Below, piece by piece: positions 26,575 to 39,319 of a stretch of 64,000 bases of DNA; position 1 is the first letter of the stretch; each line of letters begins with the position of its first letter. Position numbers and translations under genes: made by a program. Source of the stretch: Vitis vinifera (taxonomy: Eukaryota > Streptophyta > Magnoliopsida > Vitales > Vitaceae); assembly GCF_030704535.1 (NCBI RefSeq), contig NC_081822.1, positions 8,660,501 through 8,724,500 of the forward strand, in the 5' to 3' direction. The notes beneath the pieces were generated by a model that was not told the DNA's origin, did not search any database, and saw nothing but the letters and a program-made list of their open reading frames with translations.

Positions 26575-27185
26575 GGCGTTTGGAGTAACTTTGAGATGAT
26601 TGGGGCAGCTTTTGAGATGCATAAACGTGCTTAAAAGTAGTTTGGAAGTGTTTGGATAGCTTGAATGTGCTTACACTTGATGAGCTTGTCTGAGGAGAAG
26701 AGTTCCCTCCCCTAAAATCTATACAACGGGACCCATAACCTATTGAAAATAATGTTAAGGAGTTAAATAAATGTAGTATGGTAAAGCTCTCCAATGTGAT
26801 CACACTAGCTTTCCCACTTTCAAGTAAATTCTAGAATGTTCTAGGACTCTCCGGTTCCTACAAGTGTTTGGAGCAACTTTGAGATGATTAAAGCAACTTT
26901 TGAGAGGTTTAAACGTGCTTGATGCAATTTGGAAGCGTTTGGAGCAGCATGAACGTGCTTGATGCAATTTGGAAGCGCTTGGAGCAGCATGAACGTGCTT
27001 GACATACTTGGAGGTGCTTGCCAAGTTTATCTGAATCCTATATTGGAAATGTACAAAAAGGGTACCTTCCTCTAATACCTACTAATAAGGGTTTCATCAC
27101 TTAATGAAAACAACTTCAAGGAATTAGGAGATATCTCGTGTATTAATGGTCTTGCTATACTTGCTTTCCTACTTTCTTCAAATGT
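26575..27185. repeat. Diverged block duplication
   Basis: A block starting GTTTGGAGTAACTTTGAGAT near 26578 recurs as GTTTGGAGCAACTTTGAGAT near 26868. Both are followed by AAACGTGCTT, TTTGGAAG and later GAAAA.AA...AAGGA.TTA segments in the same order. The second block also contains an internal tandem repeat. It is not coding on either strand and could be part of a degraded transposon. Confidence 0.65.
26912..27010. repeat. 40-bp tandem repeat, about 2.3 copies
   Basis: Units start at 26912, 26952 and 26992 with AACGTGCTTGA. The first two units differ by a single base (GCGTTTGG against GCGCTTGG), and the third is partial. The unit lies inside the duplicated block. Confidence 0.85.
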
Positions 27186-28563
27186 TCTTTGCTTGGGTTA
27201 GTCTTTTAAACTCTTATTGAGATCTGCAATTGATTTTTGTGCAACGATTTCTGATGAAAAATTAAAGAAAAACGAAAAGAAAACACATATTTAACATGAT
27301 TCGACAAACTACTTACGTCTACAGGAACAAGGAAGAAGACTTTCACTATATATCTAATTAGGATTACATAAAAGGGTATTTATATTAATCTTCAGGTAAT
27401 GAAATTTCAAAAATGTCTCTGAACTCTACCGCAGGGGGCAACACCCCCAACCTATTGTTTGCTCTTAATAATAAAAAATTACTAGTTTGAATGACAAATG
27501 TCGTCACTTCGCTTTAATATTTGTCCATTTTTCTTCATATATATCTTTTCTTTGATATGAACCATATATTACAACATCTCCCAATTCCTAACAAGAACCT
27601 TAGATAAGTTTTAGAGTTCAAATCTGATGCATATTTGCTTATCGTCACACCTTGCACAAAAAAATCCCAACCTTAAGATTTTGTAGATGAGGGAGTTGTT
27701 GCCTAAGCAAAAGCAAGGCACTCCATTGCTGATTTTTTTTTTCTACGAAAGACTCTTCAAGTCCGAGCTTCCTAAGAGAAGCTCCAAGTTCTCCAGAGTT
27801 AGCAAAAGCTTTTAGGTTAAAAAGAGCAAATTTATAGGCATATATAAAGCTTGTTCATAGCTTAGTGTACTAAAATGATCTTAGACATATCGTGAATCCC
27901 ATGGTTTCTAGAATGTTCCTTTTAAATGTCCTTGTATAGGCTATCTTGTTCAATAAGAGCTTTCCATTTTTTAACTCCCAAGCCTTCCTTTAAACATGCT
28001 CATGTTGTACAAAATTGCTTAGGATGGCTAACTAAGTTCAAGTTTATAACATTATTTTATAAATAATTTTTCTGTTGAGAACCAACGTGGATAATTTTTC
28101 TAGGGATTTTCAACTTGCCCAAAAGTAAATAAAATAATTAAGAGAATCCAATCTGAAAATGACATTCAAACAATTTCATAAACTAGACTTTAATATATAT
28201 AAAATTACTTCCATTGCTATACTTCGACTTGGATCCAGTTCAGCCCAATAGCAAACTAGGCCCAAAATATTTACAAGTTCAGCCTCCCCCAGGTTCATCT
28301 TATCACTGAAAATGGGCCGATCCAAGATCGCATGTCCTTATCGACCACAGGCTAGAAATGCAATGGGCTTTCCTTCCATTTTCTCACGATGTTACATTCG
28401 AAATTATAACAAGGATGCTATAAAGGCACCACTTTTATCACCATTTTTATCATTTGTATATATAATAAATGTCATCCAATATAATAAAAAAAATGCCTCC
28501 ATTTCTTAAAAAAAGAATTATAGTCCCACTACCATTTTCACCGGTTGATATGAGACTAAATAA

Positions 28564-28806
28564 GTGTTTGATAAATCAACTTAATGACTTAAAATAATTT
28601 AATAATTTGATTTAAGTTATTAAATAAATTAAACATATTTATTAAAACAATTGAAGGTTAAAAATGAATTTAACTATTAAATCAAAATAGTTAATTTATT
28701 TTTATTTAAATTTAAACTTATGTTTAAAATTTTTTTTGAGATTAATATAAATTAAGTCATTAAATCATTAAGTTATTTTAAATCATTGAATTAATTTACC
28801 AAATGT
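28564..28806. mobile_element. A/T-rich MITE with long inverted ends
   Basis: The left end TTTGATAAATCAACTTAATG continues ACTTAAAATAATTTA. The inverted right end reads TTTGGTAAATTAATTCAATG, then ATTTAAAATAACTTA, so the ends pair over 35 or more bases with a few mismatches. The element is about 240 bp, non-coding and A/T-rich. Confidence 0.6.
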
Positions 28807-29581
28807 GCTCCACCACTTCAATTTTATTTATTTTTTAATCTTTTTCCATTTTTGACTTGAAAATCACTTTAGTAAAGGATGGAGAGATATTTATTTTCCT
28901 TTTTATCCTATTTCTCTCAACCTATCTCTTTATCTCTACTAGTTGATTTCCACTAGTCTACATCATCAAGCATCTGAACCCATTCCTCTACTCAACTTTT
29001 CAAAGTTGGCTATAATCTTACTTCAAGTAGTCTCTAGAATTATGCCATTTATGGTAGTCTTTAGATTTGTTAGTTAAATTTAATTTTTAAAAGTACAAGA
29101 CTATCAAAGTCAAGTTTGGAGTATTGATTTAAAGACAAATAATATAAGGAGAAACTTACTATTATAATAATATCACTTTAAAATATAATCTATTACATAA
29201 TATTGTGGAACCATTTCATTAGAATTGTCTTCACGCAAACTGCTTTATCAATACATGCATGATGAATTACATTTTTGGAATGAATGGCAAAGCAGTGATT
29301 AAAAGAAGAGATTTAATGAAGGTGCAGCCCAAAAAGTGTGGAGTCCAAACTACAAATGGGTTGTGAGAAGTGAGCAGAGCGTGACGCCACATAGCCGGCA
29401 ATGAATTGGGGGGGTGGGAAGCTGTTTTTACAGCGAGCACAGCATGTGTTGGGGGAATTAAGGCAAGATGCATTGACTGTATGATATGTGCAATTGGGCA
29501 AGAGGAAAACGACCCCTGGATGAAGTGATGAAAATCATGTGGAAACAAGTGGGACCATTACTGATTGGGATATTAAAATAT

Positions 29582-29584
<3 letters not shown>

Positions 29585-29614
<30 letters not shown>
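29585..29614. repeat. (CT)n microsatellite
   Basis: A perfect CT run of about 30 bp in the region upstream of the HEC-like gene. Confidence 0.95.
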
Positions 29615-29618
<4 letters not shown>

Positions 29619-32331
29619 CGTCTCTGAGACAGCCTGCAGTTCCCGATGAGGAAGGGAGGGTGGGGAAAGTGGTGGGGGGAATTAAAATGATTTAAATATT
29701 GTTTGATGATTAAAATATAAGAATTATAAATGGGATGTGGGGGAGAGAAGATAAGGTGGTGCAACTGTGATAATGCAAAGTAAAAACACCCACCCAACAA
29801 CAATATCTCTCCCGTCTGGATTCTTTTTATCCAATCGAACCTCTTCTTGCAGAGAACATGTCCCTTTATTCATGTCATCTTGACAAAAAAAGAAAGATAA
29901 AATAATTTGAAACCCTTCTTTTCTTTTATTATTTTAATCAGCTGATAGAATAGCGTTTCTCCTCACTCATCTGCAGTGCTTTGAAATCAGGGTGCGGAGA
30001 GTGTCTTGGATTGGCGCTGCAGAAAAGGGGCACCCTACTCCCAACAACACATGTTTTTTTTCTCACTTTCCATCCTACTCTTTCCCCACCTCTGCAAAGT
30101 CCAACTGTCCCTTGTTCAAATTATATAACATTACACGCTGTATTAAGGACTCGCCTTCCAAGTTAACAAGAGCCACCTTCAACAACCACAACAAACAGTT
30201 TCTTTCCCCCCCTTTTTTTTCTTTCGAAAGTGTCACATGTTATATATCAAATCATTTTCTCAACCTCATAAGGCATGTTTTAATTTATTAAAACCTAATC
30301 AACCGCAGAGAGATAACCATATATAGTAAGCAAATTGTACAAAAAAACTATATAAATGCATGAGCTAGCTAGCTAGGGAGTAGCTAGGGGCCGGGTACTT
30401 AGCCTACAACTTGTGCACGCATAAGATAATGTGATAGATTATATTATCTTTACCATCTCATGCTCATTGCTTCAGTTGGCAATGGCTAGCGTAATTTGGA
30501 ATGTTGCTCATTTTTTTATCCATTCAAGCTTGTGGAGCAAGTCCTAATTTGACATGGTATTCCATTATTGATCAACATTGTGCCTCCATTTTGTGTAAGA
30601 TAACGACCCACTGAAAACAGATACCTCTCACAAGGGTTGTGCCCACTTCTTTAATATCACGAGCCATTCGCGAACCGCCAGTGAAATTGAATTGACATGC
30701 AGGCTTTCTACGTGCATGAATGCCTCTGCTGGATGTTTTCATCTTCTGATGATTTCTTTCATTTGAAGTCCCTTAAGCTACGGCCAATACACTCATTTAG
30801 AAGGCCGACCCAGGCATTTAAAGCACTGATGTTCTTAGTTCTTACCAAATCAAACACCATTAAAGTCGCTCATTCTTAATTCTATTAATTCATTCTTGAT
30901 GTCCCCACATCAACGTATACATCACCTCATTATGAACTGAGTGGGGTCTACCACTACAACGACGCTCAGAGCTTGCTACTCCTTGAAATTTTAAAAACAA
31001 TAATAATGAAGAAATTAAAAAATACTACTTTAAATTATTATCAGCATTCAAGACTTTTCGTATTTAATTGTTTATTTGGTAAGAGTAAAATAATTTTATA
31101 AACAATTACATGATAAGCTATTGAATCTGTAAAAGAAATAATTTATTCACGAGATAAATTTTTTATAAAAGTAATAATATTGTAAGGAAATTCATTTGAA
31201 ATGCAAGATAATATTAATTGTCTCTGAGAAAGGCCGAACCTTTTAGTCTTTTTAATAATAGAAAGGACCTTCTAAACTAAAATTAATTCTTGTTTGTCCT
31301 GACTATCATTCATTATCATTTATTTCTATGCTAGCTTTCCATTGAAAAACCAAAAAAAAATTTAAGGGAGAGACAAATAATGGGAGGTAAGAGTTTTGGC
31401 GGTGGTGGGTTGTCATTATAGTGTGGCTGAGTAAGGCTTAGTTCACCACTTCACCCCCATGGTAAGTTGGTCATCAAATGCCGCTAGCAAAACACAAGCA
31501 GTTCCATCAGAACCTGATCCATCTCGAAAGGCGTTCCCGTTCAATGAGAGGAGGAGCTTTAGGGTGTAGTTGCAGAGTTTCAGGATAATATTGGATTCTA
31601 TTATAATATGCATACAGCCAGCCATACAGGGAAGACCCGACCCGGCCCTCTTCCGCACTACATCATTGCCAAGTGTACATTAACGGTGGTTTGGTAGGCG
31701 GGGATTCTATCGCCGGCGACTGGGAAAGTATCTCATTTAAAGGGGTGTGGTGAGACTTCTGACTCCTGTCATGTGAGTGGGGTTATAGGGTTTTTAAAGA
31801 AAGTAAAATTAAAGGCAAAGTGAGACTTCCACTGTTCCACTCTTCCACTTAAATGTATTTATATATAATAAAAAATTAAATTTTGATAGGGGAAAAAAAT
31901 GATTCATGCACCCATCAAAAGCACTTATAGAAGAAGAGTTGGTAGATCTGAAGCCTTCCAACTAGTAGGCCACCATTTTATCTCAAGATGTAACACCTCT
32001 TCTGACAAATGGCTCTAGATAAGATGGCTAAAACCCATCTTGTGCTTGGATCTCACCGTTGATTTTATCTCCATTCCCCAATCTAGCTAAGAGGTGTGGC
32101 CCACAAGTTCAATGGTGAGATTAGCAGGAGTCAGGGAGCGTGCTACATGATGCAACTCCAGGCAGCAATCATCATATACGAATTTTTAACTTTCTATCTG
32201 TAAGACTGTAACCATGGAGGAAGATTGTTTCAGAATAAAGAAAGAAAAAAAACCCAACAACTTTGTGATAATAAAAAAAAGGACGAAAATGGAAAAGCAT
32301 TTTAAATATAATATAATATTCAACCACTTGT

Positions 32332-32339
32332 TATATATA
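32332..32339 (+). promoter_or_regulatory. Putative TATA box of the HEC-like gene
   Basis: TATATATA lies about 250 bp before the ATG and is followed by a pyrimidine-rich leader. A second TATAA-like word (TTTATAAG) near 32563 is too close to the ATG to be likely. There is no transcript support. Confidence 0.35.
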
Positions 32340-32586
32340 GTCTTCTTTCTGGATTGATAGTGTACTCCGTTCCCCATATATCACTATTTAATTCCTTTTT
32401 TGCCTTTCATTTCTTCTCCTTACTCTTACATTTCTTTTCTTCACTGCACATTCTGATAAAACTCCAAGTCTCCACCCCTTCCCTTTATCTTCCCCATCCC
32501 TCTGTACATCAGTTCTTCAGTACTCAGCTTTTAAATACTTTTTCGTTTTTTTCTCCCTTCTCTTTATAAGAGACCAGTGATAAACC

Positions 32587-33333
32587 ATGGATATTGACCT
32601 GTTAAAGTCTGCCCCAGAAGATCAGATGGAGATGATGATGATGCAGATGGACAAGCTTCCCGAATTCTGCGGGACCTATAATGAAATGGCCGAATTGCCG
32701 TCGATGGGGTTTTCTGGAGGTGGCAGTGCTACCATGCCTCAAATCTTTGATAACCCACATGTTGCTTCACCCACATTCATAAACTCACCCTCCACCATAT
32801 CATTCAACGGAACCACGCCTCCCCAAGAACCAACTGCACCGGCCTTTTTAACCAATTCAGCTGTAGCGAGATGGAGGGGCACCGGAGAATTATCTGGTGT
32901 GTGCAATTTGTCTACACCAGCTCAGAAGCGAAATTCCATGGCGGCCATGAGGGAGATGATATTCCGGATTGCAGCCATGCAGCCCGTTCACATAGACCCA
33001 GAATCGGTGAAGCCGCCAAAGCGGAGGAACGTGAAGATATCAAAGGACCCTCAGAGCGTTGCTGCACGTCATCGGAGAGAAAGGATAAGCGAGAAAATAA
33101 GGATACTTCAAAGACTAGTCCCTGGAGGAACCAAAATGGACACAGCTTCCATGCTGGACGAAGCAATTCACTATGTGAAGTTTTTGAAGACCCAGGTGCA
33201 ATCCCTGGAGCGAGCCGCTGCTAATAGGCCGGCCGGCATTGGATTCCCGGTAACCATGTCTAATGGGAGTTATCTTCCCATCACAAAACAATACCAACCT
33301 TCCCAAAACCTTCACCATTATCCAGATGCTTAA
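32587..33333 (+). CDS. HEC: HECATE-type bHLH transcription factor
   Basis: A single exon of 248 aa. The bHLH region lies at about residues 156-205: basic [13 protein letters not shown], helix 1 [13 protein letters not shown], loop GGTKMDTAS, helix 2 [20 protein letters not shown]. It is preceded by the conserved [16 protein letters not shown] and [11 protein letters not shown] blocks, which identify the HECATE group (bHLH subgroup VIIIb). In this group Gln and Ala replace the His and Glu used for E-box contact, visible here in [11 protein letters not shown]. Arabidopsis HEC1-3 act in female reproductive-tract development and shoot-meristem timing, with partners such as SPATULA. The short N-terminus MDIDLLKS and the [14 protein letters not shown] block fit HEC1/HEC2 better than HEC3. 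The exact member is not resolved. The absence of introns is typical. Confidence 0.92.
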   Translation: MDIDLLKSAPEDQMEMMMMQMDKLPEFCGTYNEMAELPSMGFSGGGSATMPQIFDNPHVASPTFINSPSTISFNGTTPPQEPTAPAFLTNSAVARWRGTGELSGVCNLSTPAQKRNSMAAMREMIFRIAAMQPVHIDPESVKPPKRRNVKISKDPQSVAARHRRERISEKIRILQRLVPGGTKMDTASMLDEAIHYVKFLKTQVQSLERAAANRPAGIGFPVTMSNGSYLPITKQYQPSQNLHHYPDA

Positions 33334-36300
33334 CTAAGGGAGAGAATCATGAGCTAGCTTTCTAAGTATAATTGCAATTTGACTAGTGATGCTAGCTTGC
33401 AAGGTTGTAAAGATAGATCATGCATGGCTCTTATTCTCTTCATGATTAGGCTTGTGATCCATCTTATCTTACTATTAAATAATTACAAATCCGTGAATAG
33501 AAATATAGCCCAACTGTTGAAACTTGTTGGGTAAGAGACTTGCTTCTCTCTCTCTCTCTCTATGTCCGGGAATTAAAAAGATTCCATGGAATAGCAACTT
33601 TGTTTGAAGATGGTTCATTGCTGTGTGTTTTAGACTGAATGGCCAAGAACCACCTGCACCCAGCAAAGTGTTTTCCTTGGAGATGTTAGGGAAACCAAAA
33701 GTAAATTTTAAAAATATATGCTACTGCAGTACTGTACTACACCCTGTGCAAATCATCTATGCATCTGTACAAATAGAGGGAAGTTTTGCAACAAAAACCC
33801 CATGGCTTTGAACTAGGGCATTTCATGATAGTTTTCAGGGAAACATGGAAAACCGGGAAACCTGCTGGCCCGGTTTCCAAGGACCAGAAAGATGGAGAAG
33901 AAAACAAGGGAAAGGGCAGCCTCAAGGGAGTGGGGTTCCAGTTGTGGGTTGATTGAATTATTACACGTGTTGGATCCAGCTGTTGGGCCGTCTGATTACT
34001 TTTGTTTGGGGTTGGATGGAAATGGCATAAGATGGGGGGTGAGCATATCGCGGTGGCCCGTGGATGTGTTATTTAAGTTGTATTTTTCCATGTCACATTC
34101 AAGTATTCAACTATACATAGAGAATGCATGGGAAATCCACGTGAAGATCTGACAAATGCGGTGGGTTTTTAGGATTAGGCACCACCATGACGTCCCTGTC
34201 TCTCCTTCCCTTGTAATACTAGACACGTGAATACAATCTACAATGGTCAACCACCATCCTAAGTGGCTCTCCACCTATTATCTCCTTGTCAATTCCGCTT
34301 TAATTACCGCCTTTTCCTCCTAATTAGTAATTACCCACCTTTCACATTCGCCATATCGCAACAATTTCTGCTGTACTTCCTCAACTTAATGCTGATGGGA
34401 ATGTGGACTTGGGGTGACAGTGTGGCACCCCCCTCATATATAAACCTGCATTTCTCTCACCTAATTTATTCCCGCCATATAAGGTCAGCTCCAAACTTAA
34501 TGTGCCAGTAAGCTAGGCTTCTTGGTGGGATAAGTATTGCACTCAAAATCAGGTCAAGTCAGCTGCATGGGTATGATGGCAAGTGTTTCCCATCTACAAC
34601 AAATTTTCTCCAATTTCATTTTCAAACCCTTGTTCTGAGGCTGTCAATCGGTTCATCAAAATGGACTGCCCACTAGCTCTTTTCTTGATGTTAATCGCAA
34701 CATGGCTCTGCTATATAATGTTGGAACAAGGAGACAAAACCGCCTGGTTCTATCAGTCAAGACACTGAATTAATTGGACCTCTTTGCTTGATGTTGAACA
34801 CCTTTTAAAAATTGTACTTAATGGGCTGGGCTTAGAGCGAATACGTGTGAGTTAGTGTGTGGCTTTGTGAGCTACATTTAATCCATCAAGAATATGGACC
34901 CTATGCTGTATCACAAACAAACAAAATTGAAATAAATGCTTGGAGAAAATGCATGAAAGGAAAATAACTCAGAGTTGAAACTAATTATTCTTCAGTAAAG
35001 GATTGTGTAAAAGATTTCAGATTAATCCAGCAATTATGATGGGGAAAAAGATAGTTTGGGGCGTGGGCCTCAGAGGAAGTTCTTTGCATAAGATCAAAAA
35101 AGGGGAGGGTAGATATGCTATATATTTTTAATTGGCATTAAACCCTAGCTACTAACATAAAGTATGAGCCATGACCTATGAAGATAAGCAGGAGTAAATG
35201 ACACTAAAGATGACAAGCTTGAGATTTTAAATAAATTGGAATTCTGGAATCATTCAAGCTTAATTTATGAAAGAATTAATGGGTAGAAGGTTGAGGCTGA
35301 TTTTCTGAGCTATCTTACCGCCAAATTGAAAAGGTAGTACTGCTGCTCCCATCAAAACTTCTCACGGCATAACATCTTAAAAAAGACTCAAAATAAATAA
35401 ATAATCATAAAAATAAAAAAAATTGTGATTCATCATTTAATAATCTCTACCAGCTCAATCAGATAAATGTTAAAAAAGGCTAATTGATATGGTGCCCATA
35501 ATACAATATGTTGTGAGGTTTTTATATGCTAATATGAGTCGGTATGAATGAAGTAAGATGATGCAGTCACGACAGGGAAGAATCCAAACTCCAAAATAGA
35601 AATGATGAATGATGGAGTATCCACCGCTAACCTGCATAAATATATAGCACTATAGATTACAAAATGAAGTGCAGAGGGTAGGTTTGCCTCCCATGGCAGG
35701 ATCGAATGCAAGAAGTGCTTATGTCTCAAGAGTCATGCCTCACTAAAAGCCATTTATTCCTCCCCACCCGAATCCCAATCCAATCCAAACAAATCTAGTC
35801 TAGGAGATACACAACAAAAATCAATAGCTCAAATTGGAAATTGAAGAATATAAAAAATGAAGATATAGTCAAACCAAATATAAGAAACCCATGTGAGACG
35901 TCCCACTAAGTTCCCAACATCCTTACCACAGGGTTTTCCGCATTTCAGTAGGAGGGTGCCCCCCTGTCCTGTGAATACAGGGCATAGACTCTTCCATACC
36001 CAAGTGCACTGTACCTCTTCTGACATCTTTATTTATCCACGTAAATCATGTTGGACAAACATAAATTCAGTAGGAATCCAGATCTCTCCTAGGCTAGCAT
36101 ACTGCCAAATCTGGGACTGGAGAGTCCATGAGGATTCCGGACTTGGTTATTTAAGATTGATTTCATAGGATGCAAACAAACACTAATATAGTTTTCTAGT
36201 TATTTGCATTATTAGTAAAGCATGCTAAATGCTTCATAGCTTATGCTTTCTGCAGTTTTTAAGGAAGCCTGCATCATTGTATATAACAAGATCACCTAAA

Positions 36301-39300
36301 CCAGTGGCCAACCAAAAGAACAAAACTGGCCACAGTATTTTACAGCTCTTTAATGAAGGTCGACACTATTCATAGAGATACACCTTTTCCTTGTTGATGA
36401 AAAAGTGCTCATCAATTAGCTGAGTCCTCAACGGCATAAAGTATCAAGAAATTTGTGGGATGTTGGCTGGCACACTCCAAAAAGATGGATTACAGCATTC
36501 AAAACTTAGGTAAAGCAAAATTTCATAAACGTCCTATTCAAGGAAATGGCTTCATGACCCTAATAATGCAAGTGTGTTACTGCTTGATGTTTTATTAGGC
36601 AGCAGAATCTGCATAATGCCAAGTGATTCTGAAACTTGAAAAACTTCTTTACTCAAGTGCAGATCCATTTGTTACCTTCCTCTCTTTTAACTCAAAACCT
36701 TTTCATTTTTTTACTTTTGGTTTTTTCTGGAAGGGTCAATAAGATAAGGGTAAGACAGTAGATTTATTGGTATAAAGAGAGGGTGAAAGTTGTGCAAGCT
36801 TCTGGATCACACCTCGCGCTCTATAATAAATGATAAAGTAAGATATGAAAGAGGCAAATAAATAAGTATATGAAAACAAAAAACAGTGATATAAGTTGGT
36901 TGGTTGGATTAGATTTTGGTGGGGTCTCCAGGTATGCAGAGGAGGATGCAATATAATATCTTAGCCTAAAATTCTTCCTCGCTTTGTCCCTTTTGCAAGG
37001 TGAGATGTATTCCAACATAATCATCATAAAGGAATCCATGGAAACTTTGTCTAGATGTTGTTTCTAGAAACACCACACCATTAATCTGGAGTGCTGTACA
37101 AGGTGAAATATACATAGTAGCTAAACCAATCAATCTGTTTGTAGATGCATGCAGATCAATTTACCCCAAGAGCATGGTTAATTTCATAGATATGTTTTCA
37201 GAAAGTAGCTCACAAAATTTAGAAATAATAAAGAATAAAAGAAAAAAGATTTGTAATGTATAAGCGACCACATGTTTCCGAAAAGTATGAATTAAGCTTA
37301 TCTGGTTACAATTGTCCTGCGTATTTTCTTTTCATTTTTTATTCTAATCCTTGTCTCATTATCGGTATGGTTGTTATGTATAATTATTGTTATCATTTCA
37401 ATCATTGTGGTCGTCATCATCCTAATTTAATAATAACAGCAGGGAGTGGACTTAAAGGTTGAGTTGGGCCAATGCTAGGGTGGGCTGAGAATTTGTCCCG
37501 CTGGGCTAGTTTGAATAATACAACTTTCACAATACCCCAGACTTACCGTTCTTGTTGGGTTTTCATGGGCTTCACGCTGGGCTCGCACGAAAATAGTGTG
37601 TGAAAAAGCTATAGACAGCTAAAAGTTCCCCAATTTAAATAGAAAAAAAGATTTAGTTTACGTTAGTTGCCACTAATATTAATATTAAATACTAGCAGTA
37701 AATTATAACTAAACGCGTAAACATTCTGGTCAGGCCCAATTGGTAAATCCTGAACTGGACGGACGAATGCGCCCATAAACCTAGAGCAAACTCCGGTTTT
37801 AGAAGTGTGTAAATGAAAGCAGTAATTAACAAGCTTATTTTGTTCTATAATTATGCAGCAATATTACCAAGGGTGACATCCATTTTGGGTATCTAAGGAT
37901 TTCTCATGTGCACTATTGATGGGTTATTAAAGTTGATGCCCGTTCAAATCTAGGGATTTTAATGGGACAAGTTCAAAACAGGTCGCCCTCGTCTCGATCC
38001 CATTCTTTTTATATAAATTAGTTTTCATCTCATATTTGTCTCATCCAGTGTTTTTTTTTAATTAATTTAATTACATTCATAATATATATTTTTAAATAAA
38101 TAAATAATATAAATTTTTATAATTTATTTGATTGAAAAATAGCTTTTTTATTATCATATGTGTTACAATGGAAAAATACAAATTTAAATTCAACTATGTG
38201 TATAATCAAGGGCGCCATAATGGGAAAACTTATCTCAAATTTTCTTTTTCTTTTAAGTCAAACCTACTCATAACCCCTTCACTGTAATTGTTCCATTAGA
38301 AAACCATCCGAAAAAGCAGGCCCATTGTCATTGTAGCAGCATCTATTTTCAAAGCTAGAATGAAAGCTTTAGGACTGAGTGCATAATCACCTCATTAGAT
38401 GTGTGCGGATAATCTCAGTTTTCAATGATTAAATTATTTCACTTTTTTACTAAGTTCATAGTTAGTACAATTAATTATGGATTTGTTTATAATTAGGCAT
38501 CCAGTTCCACGCCAATTCTTGGAGACCATTTTAATATAATATTTTATCCCAACAGGAATCGAATATGATATACATAGCACGCTGCACGCCTAATATCAAA
38601 CAGATGATCTGAATAAATAATACAGCCATTTCAACGTTTGAAACTCATCTCTTTGCCTACTGAATCCAAACCTTTTCTTCCTCGGCACTCACATGAGACA
38701 CTTCATGAGAGGATGAGTGTGCGTCCTTGTAAAGTTAAAGCAACAATTGTTCTTTCCTGCCATCCTTCATATTGAAAACACTTATCCAAGATGCCAACCT
38801 CATGTGTAAAACAGTGAGGGACGGTGGAAGAGAAAAGGTAGTTGAAATCCAAATTGATCGGTGCATTTGAGGATGTGGTATGTGGTAAAAGTGGTGAAGT
38901 CGTAGACTCGTCGTGGTGGAACTACACTAAACTATGATTTTAATCAACCGAATCGCGTATAGGTATAGGCAACCTTTGGGTTCTATTTAATTTGTCTTTA
39001 AGAAATCGATCACTTGTTTGAGGGTTGGATTAATTAAGGGACCACATGTCACACATATATCAGGCTTTATTATAATTCAAGGAAGGTAATAAGGACGTAA
39101 CTTCGTATCGATTAATACTGAAGAAATGTGAAAATCGATGGGCACGTGGGAGAAGATCAATTGGACCTAAATTTAGTAGTGATATTGTCAATTAGGGCCA
39201 ACTAAGATTATCGATGAGCATTGCCCAGTCTTCCTGTACAAAATATATAAGCATGCTAAGCCTCAATTTAGTTGGGTCGTTGACATAGAACCAACTCATC

Positions 39301-39319
39301 TCTTCCTTGCTTTCAAGCC
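33334..39319. other. Intergenic region between the HEC-like gene and the lipase
   Basis: 6 kb without a supportable gene on either strand. The start is the HEC 3' region with a CT tract near 33542. The rest is A/T-rich unique-looking sequence with no clear element ends. The last 100 bp are the lipase promoter and leader. Confidence 0.55.
39244..39250 (+). promoter_or_regulatory. Putative TATA box of the lipase gene
   Basis: TATATAA lies 70 bp before the lipase ATG. A start of transcription some 30 bp downstream would give a leader of about 45 bases ending CAAGCCATGGCT, a good plant initiation context. Confidence 0.55.

Larger units (their letters stand above)
26015..32586. other. Intergenic region between RID3 and the HEC-like gene
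   Basis: 6.6 kb with no supportable gene. It holds a diverged duplicated block with a 40-bp tandem repeat (26575-27185), A/T-rich DNA that could be retroelement remnants (27200-28300), a MITE (28564-28806), a CT tract (29585-29614) and, near its end, the putative HEC promoter. Confidence 0.6.

Noticed and set aside
27240-28310. Possible LTR or other retroelement remnant
   Set aside because: Some wording resembles plant retroelement ends, but I found no paired terminal repeats, primer-binding site or coding domain.
30350-30410. Repeated AGCTAGCTAGC words
   Set aside because: A short low-complexity palindrome, too small to call a hairpin gene or element.
35893-36168. 91-codon plus-strand frame between the HEC-like gene and the lipase
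   Set aside because: No recognisable domain, no promoter or splice partners, and the opposite strand is open as well. Treated as chance.
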